Assembly: GCA_900541645.1 (NCBI GenBank)
Contig: UQKQ01000006.1
Location: 77,035 to 141,034 of the forward strand
Length of the DNA stretch: 64,000 nt
Origin: an uncultured Collinsella sp.
Lineage (GTDB): Bacteria > Actinomycetota > Coriobacteriia > Coriobacteriales > Coriobacteriaceae
Direction: 5' to 3'
The stretch's first letter is position 1. Every line of letters begins with the position of its first letter. The notes below the pieces were generated by a model that saw only the letters and a list, made by a program, of their open reading frames with translations, was not told the DNA's origin and did not search any database. The translations under genes and the position numbers were made by a program. Of this stretch, positions 49,083-57,959 are shown piece by piece.

Positions 49083-51965
49083 ATGACGCTACTGTATTTC
49101 CTTACCCTGTTTCCGCTGGTACCGGCGCTGGGCATGCTGCTCGCGCGCGGTGACCGCGCCCGCGATGCGCTAGGGCTTGTAGGCTCTGGCATCATTATGG
49201 CGGTGACGGTTGTAGTCGCCGTCATGTTTTTTGGCACGGGCCCGCAGAGCTTCGAGGTGGCACCGGGCACCTCGCATGTGCTCTCGATCATCAGCTCCGT
49301 CATCGACGTGATCCTGTGCGCCGTCATCCTGTACAACGCGCGTAAATATAAGAGCACGCTCACCACGGTGCTCGGCGTGGTGCAGCTGGTGGGCTCGCTC
49401 ACCTTTGCAGCCATGACGCTGCCCGCGACCGAAGCCGTCACGGCAACGCCACTCTACCTTGACTACATGAGCGTGATCATGGTCCTCGCCGTCGGCATCG
49501 TCGGCAGCCTAATCTGCGTGTATGCCTTGGGCTACATGAAGGACTTTCAGGCCCACGACGAGCACGAGGCTGCGCTGCGCGGGCAGACCGCGCCCGACCG
49601 TCGCCCGCAGTTCCTGGCGCTTATGTTCCTGTTCCTCTCGGCCATGTTCGTCATCGTGACGAGCGACAACCTTGAGTGGCTGTTCTGCGGCTGGGAAATC
49701 ACCACCGTGTGCTCGTTCCTCATGATTGGCTACACGCGCACGCCCGAGGCCATCAAGAACGCCTTCACCCAGATCATCCTCAACATGTTGGGCGGTATCG
49801 CGTTTTTGGCCGGACTTATGTACCTGCACGTTAACGGCATGCCGCTGACCATTTCGGGCATGATCGAGCTTTCCGGCGCCGGAACCGCGCAATCCGCGCT
49901 GCTGGTGATGCCGGTCGTTCTGCTGTCGCTCGCCGCACTCACCAAGGCCGCACAGATGCCGTTCCACACTTGGCTGTTGGGTGCCATGGTTGCCCCCACG
50001 CCCACGAGCGCCCTGCTGCACTCGTCCACCATGGTCAAAGCCGGCGTGTTCCTGATGGTCAAGCTCAGCCCACTCTATACCATCTACCCCGTGACCGGCT
50101 TTATGGTCACGAGTGTGGGTGCCATCACGTTTTTGCTCGCTGCACTCATGGCCATCTCGCAGAGCAACGCCAAACGCGTGCTCGCGTACTCCACCATTTC
50201 CAACTTGGGCCTCATCAGTGCCTGCTTGGGTGTCGGCGCGCCCGAGGCCGTATGGGCGGCCATCTTCCTGATCTTGTTCCACACGGTGGCCAAGTCGCTG
50301 CTGTTCCTGTGCGTGGGCACGGCCGAGCATCATATCGGCAGCCGCAATATCGAGGACATGGACGGCATGTTCAGCCGCATGCCGCACCTGACGCGTCTGA
50401 TGATGCTGGGCATTATGGGCATGTTTGTGGCGCCGTTTGGCATGCTCGTGTCCAAGTGGGGCGCCCTGGTGGCGTTTGCGCAGACCGGCAACGTGCTCAT
50501 GATCATGGTGCTTGCCTTTGGCTCGGCCGCGACGTTTTACTTCTGGGGCAAGTGGCTTGCCAAGCTTTCGGGCGTCGACCCCACGGCTCAAAACGTTGAG
50601 GTCAATGTCCATAAGACCGAATGGATGGCCCTCAACACCATCGCCGCGCTGCTGATTCTGTGCTGCGTGGCGTTTCCGGTTATCTCGAGCGGTCTGGTGT
50701 CGCCTTACTTGGCCATGGTGTTTGGCCGCGTGCCGTACGTTATTGGCAAGGACGCCATGTATCTGATGGTGGTTATCGTGGCTTTTATCGCCGTGGTGCT
50801 GCTGACGTCATTCCGCGTGAGCAACAAACCGCACGTCAACGTGTACCTTTCGGGCGTGGGAACCGACAAATATCGCCATTTCCGCGGCTCGATGGGACAC
50901 GAGGTGAAGGCCGAAAAGCGCAATTGGTACTCGGAGGACGCCCTTGGCGAGAAGCGTATTGGCCCCGCGGGTAGCGTCGTATGCTGCAGCATTATCTTGT
51001 TTGCGCTGCTGTGTTGCGCATGGATTGGGCCCGAGCGGCTTGCCATGAGCGCGCCCTCGGTGCTGCGCGGCAAGTATTTCGAAGGTTCGGGCGTCGTGGG
51101 CATCTTTATTGGCACCGTGGCGTTTGCCTTGCTGGCGCCGCTTGCGGGCGGCTTGATCGACGGCATTGACCGCAAACTTTCGGCTCGCATGCAGGGCCGC
51201 GTGGGTCCGCGCCTGCTGCAGCCCTTCTACGACGTTGCCAAGCTGCTGCGCAAGGCCCCTGCCAGCGTAAACACCATGGACGATACCTATATGGCGTGCG
51301 CGCTCATCTTTACCGTCGTGGGCGGCGGTATCTTTGTGTCGGGCTCCAACACGCTGCTGTGCGCTTTTATGGTTACGCTCGCCGCGATCTTTGTGGTGCT
51401 GGCGTCCGCCTCGACGCAAAGCCCGTTTGCCCAGGTCGGTGCCGACCGCGAGTTGCTGCAGGTCATGAGCTACGAGCCCGCCGTTCTGCTGATGAGCGTG
51501 GGCCTGTACCTTGCCACCGATAGCTTTGATTCCATCGCCGTGACCGGACAGTCGGCGCCCATCATCGTGTACAGCGCGCCCATTTTCCTCGCACTGCTCG
51601 CGGTGCTTACCATCAAACTGCGCAAGTCGCCGTTTGACCTTTCGTACTCGCATCACGCGCATCAGGAGATTGTCCAGGGCGTCGCCACCGAGATGAGCGG
51701 CGGCACGCTGGCCAAGATGACCCTTATGCACTGGTGCGAGACCGTGTTGTTTTTGATGTGGGTCGGCATGTTCTTTGTTTGGGATAACCCCTTGAGCTGG
51801 CTGGTTGCCCTGGTCGTGATGGCCGCGACGTATTTTGTCGAGGTGCTGATCGACAACACCTTCGCACGCAGCACCTGGCGCAGCTGCTTTAAGCTCGGCT
51901 GGGGCGTGGCGCTGGTGTTTGGCCTGCTCAACCTTATGCCCATCCTCGTCGACGTGTTTATTTAG
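49083..51965 (+). CDS. echA-echB: Fused Ech hydrogenase membrane subunits EchA-EchB
   Basis: The 960-residue membrane protein joins two complex-I-like subunits usually encoded separately. Residues 1 to about 640 are the NuoL/MrpD-like ion-translocating subunit (WEITTVCSFLMIGYTR, KAAQMPFHTWLLGAMVAPTPTSALLHSSTMVKAG). From about 660 to the end is the NuoH-like subunit (RMQGRVGPRLLQPFYDVAKLLRK near 700, ELLQVMSYEPAVLL, KLRKSPFDLSYSHHAHQEIV). It anchors the hydrogenase and moves protons or Na+. GGGGAG precedes the ATG. The remaining four Ech genes follow. Confidence 0.93.
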   Translation: MTLLYFLTLFPLVPALGMLLARGDRARDALGLVGSGIIMAVTVVVAVMFFGTGPQSFEVAPGTSHVLSIISSVIDVILCAVILYNARKYKSTLTTVLGVVQLVGSLTFAAMTLPATEAVTATPLYLDYMSVIMVLAVGIVGSLICVYALGYMKDFQAHDEHEAALRGQTAPDRRPQFLALMFLFLSAMFVIVTSDNLEWLFCGWEITTVCSFLMIGYTRTPEAIKNAFTQIILNMLGGIAFLAGLMYLHVNGMPLTISGMIELSGAGTAQSALLVMPVVLLSLAALTKAAQMPFHTWLLGAMVAPTPTSALLHSSTMVKAGVFLMVKLSPLYTIYPVTGFMVTSVGAITFLLAALMAISQSNAKRVLAYSTISNLGLISACLGVGAPEAVWAAIFLILFHTVAKSLLFLCVGTAEHHIGSRNIEDMDGMFSRMPHLTRLMMLGIMGMFVAPFGMLVSKWGALVAFAQTGNVLMIMVLAFGSAATFYFWGKWLAKLSGVDPTAQNVEVNVHKTEWMALNTIAALLILCCVAFPVISSGLVSPYLAMVFGRVPYVIGKDAMYLMVVIVAFIAVVLLTSFRVSNKPHVNVYLSGVGTDKYRHFRGSMGHEVKAEKRNWYSEDALGEKRIGPAGSVVCCSIILFALLCCAWIGPERLAMSAPSVLRGKYFEGSGVVGIFIGTVAFALLAPLAGGLIDGIDRKLSARMQGRVGPRLLQPFYDVAKLLRKAPASVNTMDDTYMACALIFTVVGGGIFVSGSNTLLCAFMVTLAAIFVVLASASTQSPFAQVGADRELLQVMSYEPAVLLMSVGLYLATDSFDSIAVTGQSAPIIVYSAPIFLALLAVLTIKLRKSPFDLSYSHHAHQEIVQGVATEMSGGTLAKMTLMHWCETVLFLMWVGMFFVWDNPLSWLVALVVMAATYFVEVLIDNTFARSTWRSCFKLGWGVALVFGLLNLMPILVDVFI

Positions 51966-51977
51966 GAGGCGGCATCC

Positions 51978-52583
51978 ATGGATCATAAAATGTCGCGCTC
52001 GCCGTGGGTTATTCATTACGACGGCTCGAGCTGCAACGGATGCGATATCGAGGTGCTTGCTTCGCTCACGCCACTGTTCGATGCGGAGCGCTTTGGCGTG
52101 GTCAACACCGGCAACCCAAAGCATGCGGATATCTTTTTGGTGACGGGGTCGGTCAATGCCCAGAACCTGCCCGTCGTGCGCCAGATCTACAACCAGATGC
52201 TCGAGCCCAAGTGCGTGGTGGCATGCGGCATTTGCGCGTGCTCGGGCGGCGTATTCCGCGATGCCTACAACGTGATCGGCGGCGTGGACCGCGCGATTCC
52301 CGTGGATGTGTACGCGCCCGGGTGCGCCATTCGTCCCGAAACGGTGATCGATGCCATCGTGGAGGCGTGCGGTATCCTGGACCAGAAGGAGGCCGTGATG
52401 CGCGCCGGCGGCGATCCGCTCACCGTGGGCGGCGCCGCCACCTGGGACGGTGGCGTTGAGCTGGGCGAGGACGGGTTTGTGGCTGCGGGGGCCGGGACTG
52501 ACGGTGCCGGTGACGCGCCTGCCGCTGGCGACGCACCTGCTGGGACGCCCGCCGCACCCGCCGCTGCAAAGGAGGCCGAGTAA
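51978..52583 (+). CDS. echC: Ech hydrogenase small subunit (NuoB-like)
   Basis: This subunit holds the [4Fe-4S] cluster near the NiFe site. The NuoB-type cysteines are visible: SSCNGCDIE at residues 17-25, VACGICACSGG near 78, and YAPGCAIRPE near 113. The expected family length is about 150; residues about 150-201 form an extra Ala/Pro/Gly-rich tail. The gene lies 12 bases after echAB and its stop overlaps the echD ATG by one base. Confidence 0.93.
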   Translation: MDHKMSRSPWVIHYDGSSCNGCDIEVLASLTPLFDAERFGVVNTGNPKHADIFLVTGSVNAQNLPVVRQIYNQMLEPKCVVACGICACSGGVFRDAYNVIGGVDRAIPVDVYAPGCAIRPETVIDAIVEACGILDQKEAVMRAGGDPLTVGGAATWDGGVELGEDGFVAAGAGTDGAGDAPAAGDAPAGTPAAPAAAKEAE

Positions 52584-53299
52584 TGCAAAAGGCTATCTAT
52601 ACCACCGTCGGGATCGACGAGCTCCTGTCGCATGTCCAGGCGCTCAAGGGCGTCGGCGCGCGCTTTGTGCAAATGCACGCCGAGCGCAATGTCGACGACG
52701 GCACGTATCGTCTGGTCTATACGTTTATCAACGTTCATGCTGCTCAGGAGCATATTGCGCAGGACGGCAGCTATGCGATTGAGAACCTGGTAGTCGAGGG
52801 AATCGACCGGTACCAGGAGATTCCGTCCATCAGCTCGTATTATCCGGCGGTATTCCCGTTTGAAAATGAGGTCCACGACCTATTCGGTCTTGCCATCACC
52901 GATATGCAGGTCGACTTTAAGGGCTTTTTCTACCAGGTCTCGACTGCCGAGCCCATGAGCGTTATCACGCCCGAGGTGAAGGCTGCGCGAGAGAAAGCCA
53001 TGAAGGTCCGTGCCGCTGCCGAGGCCAAGGCGCGCAAGGCCGCGGCCGAGAAGGCCGCCGCTGCTGCGGCTGCTGCAGGGGAGGGCGCTGCCAGCGCCGG
53101 CGATGCCGCGGGCGCCGCTGCTCAGCCCGCTGCGGCTGCCAGCTCCGATGCTCGGCACGATGAAGCTGCCGCCGGGGCCGCGCTCAAGGCTGCCGAGATG
53201 GAGGCAAAGCTCGCCGCCATGGATCCCGAGAAAGCGGCCAAGGTCCGCGCGGCGCTTGCCGCCAAGGCCGCCCGCGACAAGCAGAAAAAGGAGGCGTAA
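52583..53299 (+). CDS. echD: Ech hydrogenase NuoC-like subunit
   Basis: The first 130 residues follow the 30-kDa complex-I subunit (HVQALKGVGARFVQMHAERN, ISSYYPAVFPFENEVHDLFGL). Residues about 132-238 are a tail of Ala/Lys/Glu, strongly coiled-coil-like and low complexity, absent from typical EchD. It lies between echC and echE with 1-base overlap and 5-base spacing, so it is part of the operon. Confidence 0.9.
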   Translation: MQKAIYTTVGIDELLSHVQALKGVGARFVQMHAERNVDDGTYRLVYTFINVHAAQEHIAQDGSYAIENLVVEGIDRYQEIPSISSYYPAVFPFENEVHDLFGLAITDMQVDFKGFFYQVSTAEPMSVITPEVKAAREKAMKVRAAAEAKARKAAAEKAAAAAAAAGEGAASAGDAAGAAAQPAAAASSDARHDEAAAGAALKAAEMEAKLAAMDPEKAAKVRAALAAKAARDKQKKEA

Positions 53300-53304
53300 A
53301 GTCC

Positions 53305-54393
53305 ATGGCACATCGCTCCGTTATTCCGTTTGGCCCGCAGCACCCGGTGCTGCCCGAGCCGCTTCATCTGGACCTGGTGATCGAGGACGACCGCGTCATC
53401 GAGGCAATTCCGCAGATCGGCTTTGTGCACCGCGGGCTCGAGAAGCTCACCGAAAAGCGCGACATGCACCAGTTTGGCTACATCGCCGAGCGCATCTGCG
53501 GCATCTGCGCCGTGGGCCACAGTTGCGGCTATGCCAGCGCCTGCGAGCGCATGCTCGACATCGAGGTGCCCGGTCGCGTGCAGTATGTCCGCACCATTTT
53601 GCATGAGCTTTCGCGCATTCACTCGCACCTGCTGTGGCTGGGCCTGCTCGCCGATGCCTTTGGCTTCGAGGCGCTGTTCTATCGTTCGTGGACCCTGCGC
53701 GAGCAGATTCTCAAGATCTTTGAGAGCACGTGCGGCGGCCGCGTGATCCTTTCGATTAACGAGATCGGCGGCCTTAAACACGACATCGAGGACTCCGAGC
53801 TGGCGGGTATTGTCCAGACGCTCGATGCCATGCGTCCCGACTACGAGACCCTGGTACATACGTTTTTGGACGATGACAGCTGTGGTGAGCGCCTACATGG
53901 CGTGGGCGTGATCAGCAAGAAGGACGCGCTGGAGCTTTCGATGGTCGGCCCGTTCGGTCGCGCTTCGGGCGTGGATTACGACGTGCGCATGTTTGGCGAC
54001 GGTGCCTATGCGGACTTGGCTGCGTTTGAGCCCATCGTGGCGACCGACGGCGACTGCTATGCCCGCTGCCAGGTGCGTTGTGCCGAGGTCACGCAGGCCA
54101 TGGACATCATCAAGGAGCTTGTGGGCAAGATTCCGCACGACGGCATTGGCGGGCGCACCAAGCTTACGCCGGCCGACGGCGCGCGCGGCGAGGTTGTGAT
54201 TGAGCAGCCGCGTGGCGAGGCGTACTACTATGTGCGTGGCAACGGCACCAAGAACCTGGACCGTTTTCGCGTGCGAACGCCGACGTCGCAAAACCTGGCG
54301 GGTCTGACGCATGCGCTGCAGGGCGTGCTCCTTGCCAACGTGCCAATGATTATCCTGACCATCGACCCCTGCATTAGCTGCACGGAAAGGTAG
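53305..54393 (+). CDS. echE: Ech hydrogenase large subunit (NiFe site, NuoD-like)
   Basis: Both cysteine pairs that bind NiFe are present: RICGICAVGHS at residues 63-73 and DPCISCTER at the C-terminus (354-362). The chain ends at TER, so no C-terminal protease step is needed, as in other group-4 Ech enzymes. HRGLEKL near residue 42 is the family signature. The enzyme reduces protons to H2 with ferredoxin electrons, or the reverse. It ends 7 bases before echF. No hyp maturation genes lie in the window. Confidence 0.95.
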   Translation: MAHRSVIPFGPQHPVLPEPLHLDLVIEDDRVIEAIPQIGFVHRGLEKLTEKRDMHQFGYIAERICGICAVGHSCGYASACERMLDIEVPGRVQYVRTILHELSRIHSHLLWLGLLADAFGFEALFYRSWTLREQILKIFESTCGGRVILSINEIGGLKHDIEDSELAGIVQTLDAMRPDYETLVHTFLDDDSCGERLHGVGVISKKDALELSMVGPFGRASGVDYDVRMFGDGAYADLAAFEPIVATDGDCYARCQVRCAEVTQAMDIIKELVGKIPHDGIGGRTKLTPADGARGEVVIEQPRGEAYYYVRGNGTKNLDRFRVRTPTSQNLAGLTHALQGVLLANVPMIILTIDPCISCTER

Positions 54394-54400
54394 GCGCGGC

Positions 54401-54742
54401 ATGAGTTTGCTGACATTTGCCAAGACGGCCTTGGGCTCTATGGTCAAGCAGCCGGTCACGGTGTGCTATCCGCAGGAGGAGCTGACGGCGCCCGAGCGCT
54501 TGCGCGGGCACATCGTCAACGACATGGACGTGTGCATCTGCTGCGGCATGTGCGCGCGTCGCTGCCCGGCGGGCGCGCTCGCGGTCGATCGCAAAGGCGG
54601 AATGTGGTCGATTGATCCGTATGCCTGCGTGGTGTGCGGCGAGTGCATCGAAAGCTGCCCCAAGCACTGCCTGACTATGGACACCGCCCGTACTCCGGTT
54701 GCGGCGGACAAGACTCCCACGGTAGAAACTAAGCCGGAATAA
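54401..54742 (+). CDS. echF: Ech hydrogenase polyferredoxin subunit
   Basis: The 113-residue protein has two 4Fe-4S motifs, CICCGMCARRCP at about residue 46 and CVVCGECIESCP at about 77, which relay electrons from soluble ferredoxin to EchC. It closes the echAB-C-D-E-F operon. Confidence 0.94.
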   Translation: MSLLTFAKTALGSMVKQPVTVCYPQEELTAPERLRGHIVNDMDVCICCGMCARRCPAGALAVDRKGGMWSIDPYACVVCGECIESCPKHCLTMDTARTPVAADKTPTVETKPE

Positions 54743-54751
54743 CGCGTAGAC

Positions 54752-54784
54752 GGGCCGGCGGGGCAAAAATGCCCCACCGGCCCC
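54752..54784 (+). terminator. Possible terminator hairpin after echF
   Basis: A strong stem GGGCCGGCGGGGC/GCCCCACCGGCCC with loop AAAAAT lies 9 bases after the stop. There is no T-run, so termination is uncertain. Confidence 0.5.
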
Positions 54785-54816
54785 GCGCGTGAACTCGCGG
54801 TTGGGCCGCTACGAAC

Positions 54817-54968
54817 AAAACTATGCCGGTTTACTACGATGAATTCGACATTCCCGACCATGACTGCATTTTTCTAAATATTGCAAACGTTCTACCTGCG
54901 GTTTTGGAAGCGCGCAATTTGCCGTGGTCGAAGGTGGTCGATTCATCGTAGTAAACCGGCATAGTTTT
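54817..54968. repeat. 152-bp palindromic repeat, copy 2
   Basis: Outer arms AAAACTATGCCGGTTTAC and inverse are the same as at 22517-22668. The inner arms TACGATGAATTCGAC pair with GTCGATTCATCGTA and differ from copy 1. The centre keeps GACCATG, TTCTACCTGCGGTTTT and GCAATTTGCCGTGGTCG. It lies between the convergent ends of echF and the response-regulator gene. Confidence 0.85.
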
Positions 54969-55029
54969 GAAATGGCATTAAATCGATGGCAGCCATTTTG
55001 CTATGCCGGAGCGGTCGGCCACTGGTCAA

Positions 55030-55659
55030 TTACCCCCGCAGGTAGGCGATGGCGATCTGCGTGCGGTTGCGCAGGCCCATTTTGGCCAGGATCGAGCTGA
55101 TGTGGTTGCGCACCGTGCCTTCTCCCATATAAGCCGTGGCGGCAATCTCCTTGTTATCGAGGCCGCGGGCGATGAGCTCGGCGACTTCGAACTCGCGGTC
55201 GGTCAGGCTGGCAAAGGCTGCGGGCCGGCGGGTCGTGCCGGCATCGACGCCCGTCCCATCAAAGTTGATATCCTCGATCGCCTTGCCCTCGAGCACGCGT
55301 TTGCCATCCATGACCTGTGCCAACGCTGGCGGAATGGCGGCGACATCGGTCTTGATCAGGTAACCGCGGGCGCCCAGCTTGAGCGCCGACACAATGTACT
55401 CGTCATCCGAGAATGTCGTCAGAAACACCACGCGTGCCGCGGGGTCGTGCTCAAGGATCTCGCGCGCCGCCGAAAGGCCGTCGCGCCCCGGCATCTGAAT
55501 GTCGAGCAGCGCGATATCGGGCGCGTGCTCGGCGTAAAGTGCCACCGCGTCGTTGCCGTCGGCTCCGGTGCCCACCACTTCGATCTGCGGCTGGGCGCCC
55601 AGGATAATCTTGAGCGAATCGACTACCAAGCGGTCGTCATCGACAACTATGAGCCTCAT
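55030..55659 (-). CDS. NarL/LuxR-family response regulator
   Basis: The 209-residue protein has a receiver domain with VVDDD at the start, phospho-acceptor Asp in IALLDIQMPG near residue 53, and Lys in YLIKTD near 104. A C-terminal LuxR HTH follows (LTDREFEVAELIARGLDNKEIAATAYMGEGTVRNHISSI). Its ATG overlaps the kinase stop as ATGA. It probably controls the divergent ABC-2 transporter genes at 57 kb. Confidence 0.94.
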   Translation of the reverse strand: MRLIVVDDDRLVVDSLKIILGAQPQIEVVGTGADGNDAVALYAEHAPDIALLDIQMPGRDGLSAAREILEHDPAARVVFLTTFSDDEYIVSALKLGARGYLIKTDVAAIPPALAQVMDGKRVLEGKAIEDINFDGTGVDAGTTRRPAAFASLTDREFEVAELIARGLDNKEIAATAYMGEGTVRNHISSILAKMGLRNRTQIAIAYLRG

Positions 55660-56801
55660 CGGGTCTCATCTCCTTGCTGTTTGGGAATGGTGGCAAACAC
55701 GCGCCAGCCGTGGGAGCCGGCGCGCGGACCGGCGGTGAAGGTGCCGCCCAACGCCTCGACGCGCTCGCGCATGGAGCCGAGCCCCATGCCCTCCGCGGCG
55801 CCGCGACCATTTGCTTGAACCCCGCCCGCGCCATCGTCGGTAACGATGAGCTGGTAAAACGACGGATGCTCCATGCATCGTACGGTGACAGCATGGGCGC
55901 AAGTGTGGCGCATGGTATTGGAGAGCGCCTCGCGCAGGACCGCTGCAAAGCAGTTGGCGACGTTTGCGGGCGCATGTTCGGCTAAAACTTCAAGCTCAAT
56001 CTGCGGGCCGCCGCCCGAGCGCGCGCCTTCAACAATACGTTCGAGCTGCACGGAAAGGTCGACAGCGTTGTCGTTGAGCGCATGGACGCTGGTGCGCACA
56101 AGCTGGAGCGCCTCGTCAACCGTGCGTTTGACGTCGGCGAAATCGGCGGCAACCCTGGGCTCATCGGCGTGCACGACGCGCAGGGCCTCGGTCTGCAGCG
56201 AGGCGCGCGTGAGCTGATGACCGACGTTATCGTGGATCTCGCGCGCGATGCGGGCGCGTTCGGCGAGCGTCGCGAGCTCGACTTCGTAGTCCTGGCGGTC
56301 GGCAAGATCGCGGTTGCGCGCTTCGAGTGCGAGGGCTCGTTCTTGCAGCTCGTCGCGGGTACGGCGCATGCGCTGCTGCTCGCGCTCCAACTGAGCGGTG
56401 CGTAGCGATAGCAAGGTGGCGGCAACCGAAAGGATGGCGGTCAGCAGAAGTGTTCGGGCGGTGAGCGCATCGGCGCGAAGGTCCGCGACGAGCGCGAAGA
56501 CAAAGGCGACGCCAATGCCCAGTGCGACCCAGGCGTGCTCGCGGCGCGCGCGTCGCGCGATGTCATAGAGGGCGAGAGGTGCAAACGGCACAAACGGCGG
56601 CACGAAGACGGCCGCGATGATGTAGACGTAGCTCGCGGCCTCGCTTGCACGGCGCGTGCGTCCCCCCTGTACGACCTCGGCCAGCGAGGTGGCAATAACG
56701 ACAAGGCAAAACGCCACAACCAGACGAGCGTCCGCGGCAAGACCCATGGCGGCCGCAATACAGCACGCCAGCACAATCGATTTGTCGAAAAGCCTGTTCA
56801 T
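55656..56801 (-). CDS. Sensor histidine kinase (HisKA_3 type)
   Basis: About five membrane segments at residues 10-150 with no large extracellular domain are followed by a coiled coil. Then comes the phospho-His region RARIAREIHDNVGHQLT near 187, an N-box-like LREALSNTMRHTCA and G-box GMGLGSMRERVEALGG. It signals to the overlapping NarL-type regulator. ATG 56801 starts MNRLFDKSIVLACC. No ribosome-binding site is seen, but TACAAT sits 6 bases upstream, so a leaderless transcript is possible. Confidence 0.9.
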   Translation of the reverse strand: MNRLFDKSIVLACCIAAAMGLAADARLVVAFCLVVIATSLAEVVQGGRTRRASEAASYVYIIAAVFVPPFVPFAPLALYDIARRARREHAWVALGIGVAFVFALVADLRADALTARTLLLTAILSVAATLLSLRTAQLEREQQRMRRTRDELQERALALEARNRDLADRQDYEVELATLAERARIAREIHDNVGHQLTRASLQTEALRVVHADEPRVAADFADVKRTVDEALQLVRTSVHALNDNAVDLSVQLERIVEGARSGGGPQIELEVLAEHAPANVANCFAAVLREALSNTMRHTCAHAVTVRCMEHPSFYQLIVTDDGAGGVQANGRGAAEGMGLGSMRERVEALGGTFTAGPRAGSHGWRVFATIPKQQGDETR

Positions 56802-57011
56802 ACGGGTATTGTACGCGATGCTGCGCGCGGGGGAGGCGCCGCCCGGGCAACCGTGACATTCCTCCCGCGCGGCAAAGCGGCGTCGATCGCTCGCGCGAGC
56901 GGGGGTTTCGCCTCTGCCCCCTCGCACTCGTGACAAAGCTCACTGGTGCGCGCCGACGGCTCCTGCGATGATGCAATCGTACCGGGCCACAATCAACGGA
57001 AGGGCCACCTC

Positions 57012-57950
57012 ATGACAGACATTGTCCACGTCGAAAACCTCGTCAAGCGCTACGACGATCTTATCGCGCTCGACCACTTTAACCTGAGTATTGCCCCTGG
57101 CGAGATCTTTGGCCTGCTGGGCCCCAACGGCTCGGGCAAGACCACGTCCATCAACTGCATCCTGCAGCTGCTCGCTTACGACAAGGGCACCATCGAGCTG
57201 TTCGGCGAGCGCATGACGCCCGCCCGCTACGACCTCAAACGCCGCATCGGCGTGGTCCCACAGCAGGTGGCGGTGTTTGACGAGCTCACGGTGCGCGAGA
57301 ATATCGACTATTTCTGCAGCCTTTACATCAACGACCGCAAGCGCCGCCGCGCGCTGGTCGACGAGGCGATCGACTTTGTCGGCCTGGGCGACTTTGCTAA
57401 GTTCCGCCCTGGCAAGCTCTCGGGCGGCCTGGCGCGTCGCCTCAACATCGCTTGCGGCATCGCGCACAAGCCTGAGCTCATCTTCTTTGACGAGCCCACG
57501 GTGGCGGTCGACCCGCAGAGCCGCAACGCCATCTTGGAGGGCATCTGCCGCCTGCGCGACGAGGGCGCCACGGTGGTGTATACCAGCCATTACATGGAGG
57601 AAGTCGAGCAGATCTGCAGCCGCATCATGATCATGGACGGCGGCCGCGTGCTGGCGCAGGGCACCAACGACGAGCTCAAGCGCATGATCCAGATGGGCGA
57701 GCGCGTGACCGTCGAGGTCGGCGCCGTCGAGGCCGCCACGGTCGAGCGGCTGCGTGCCCTCGAGCACGTGCTTTCGGTCGAGCTGTCCGGCGGCGAACTT
57801 GTCTGCACCTGCGAGGCGAGCCCGCACAACCTGGTCGACATCCTCGACACGCTGCGCGCCGCCGACGTGGCGCTCGGCCGCGTGTGGAGCGAGCCGCCGA
57901 CCCTCAACGACGTGTTCCTCGAGATCACCGGCCGCGAGCTGCGCGACTAG
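57012..57950 (+). CDS. ABC-2 type transporter ATPase
   Basis: The 312-residue ATPase has Walker A GPNGSGKT near residue 38, the signature LSGGLARRL, Walker B LIFFDEPTVAVD, and a C-terminal extension (about 225-312) of the drug/lantibiotic exporter type. GGAAGG supports ATG 57012. Two permease genes follow with tight spacing. Divergence from a NarL-type two-component pair suggests stress- or antibiotic-responsive export. The 210-base divergent region shows two CGTGACA copies (56851, 56930) and no clear promoter. Confidence 0.92.
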   Translation: MTDIVHVENLVKRYDDLIALDHFNLSIAPGEIFGLLGPNGSGKTTSINCILQLLAYDKGTIELFGERMTPARYDLKRRIGVVPQQVAVFDELTVRENIDYFCSLYINDRKRRRALVDEAIDFVGLGDFAKFRPGKLSGGLARRLNIACGIAHKPELIFFDEPTVAVDPQSRNAILEGICRLRDEGATVVYTSHYMEEVEQICSRIMIMDGGRVLAQGTNDELKRMIQMGERVTVEVGAVEAATVERLRALEHVLSVELSGGELVCTCEASPHNLVDILDTLRAADVALGRVWSEPPTLNDVFLEITGRELRD

Positions 57951-57959
57951 GGGGCGGCC

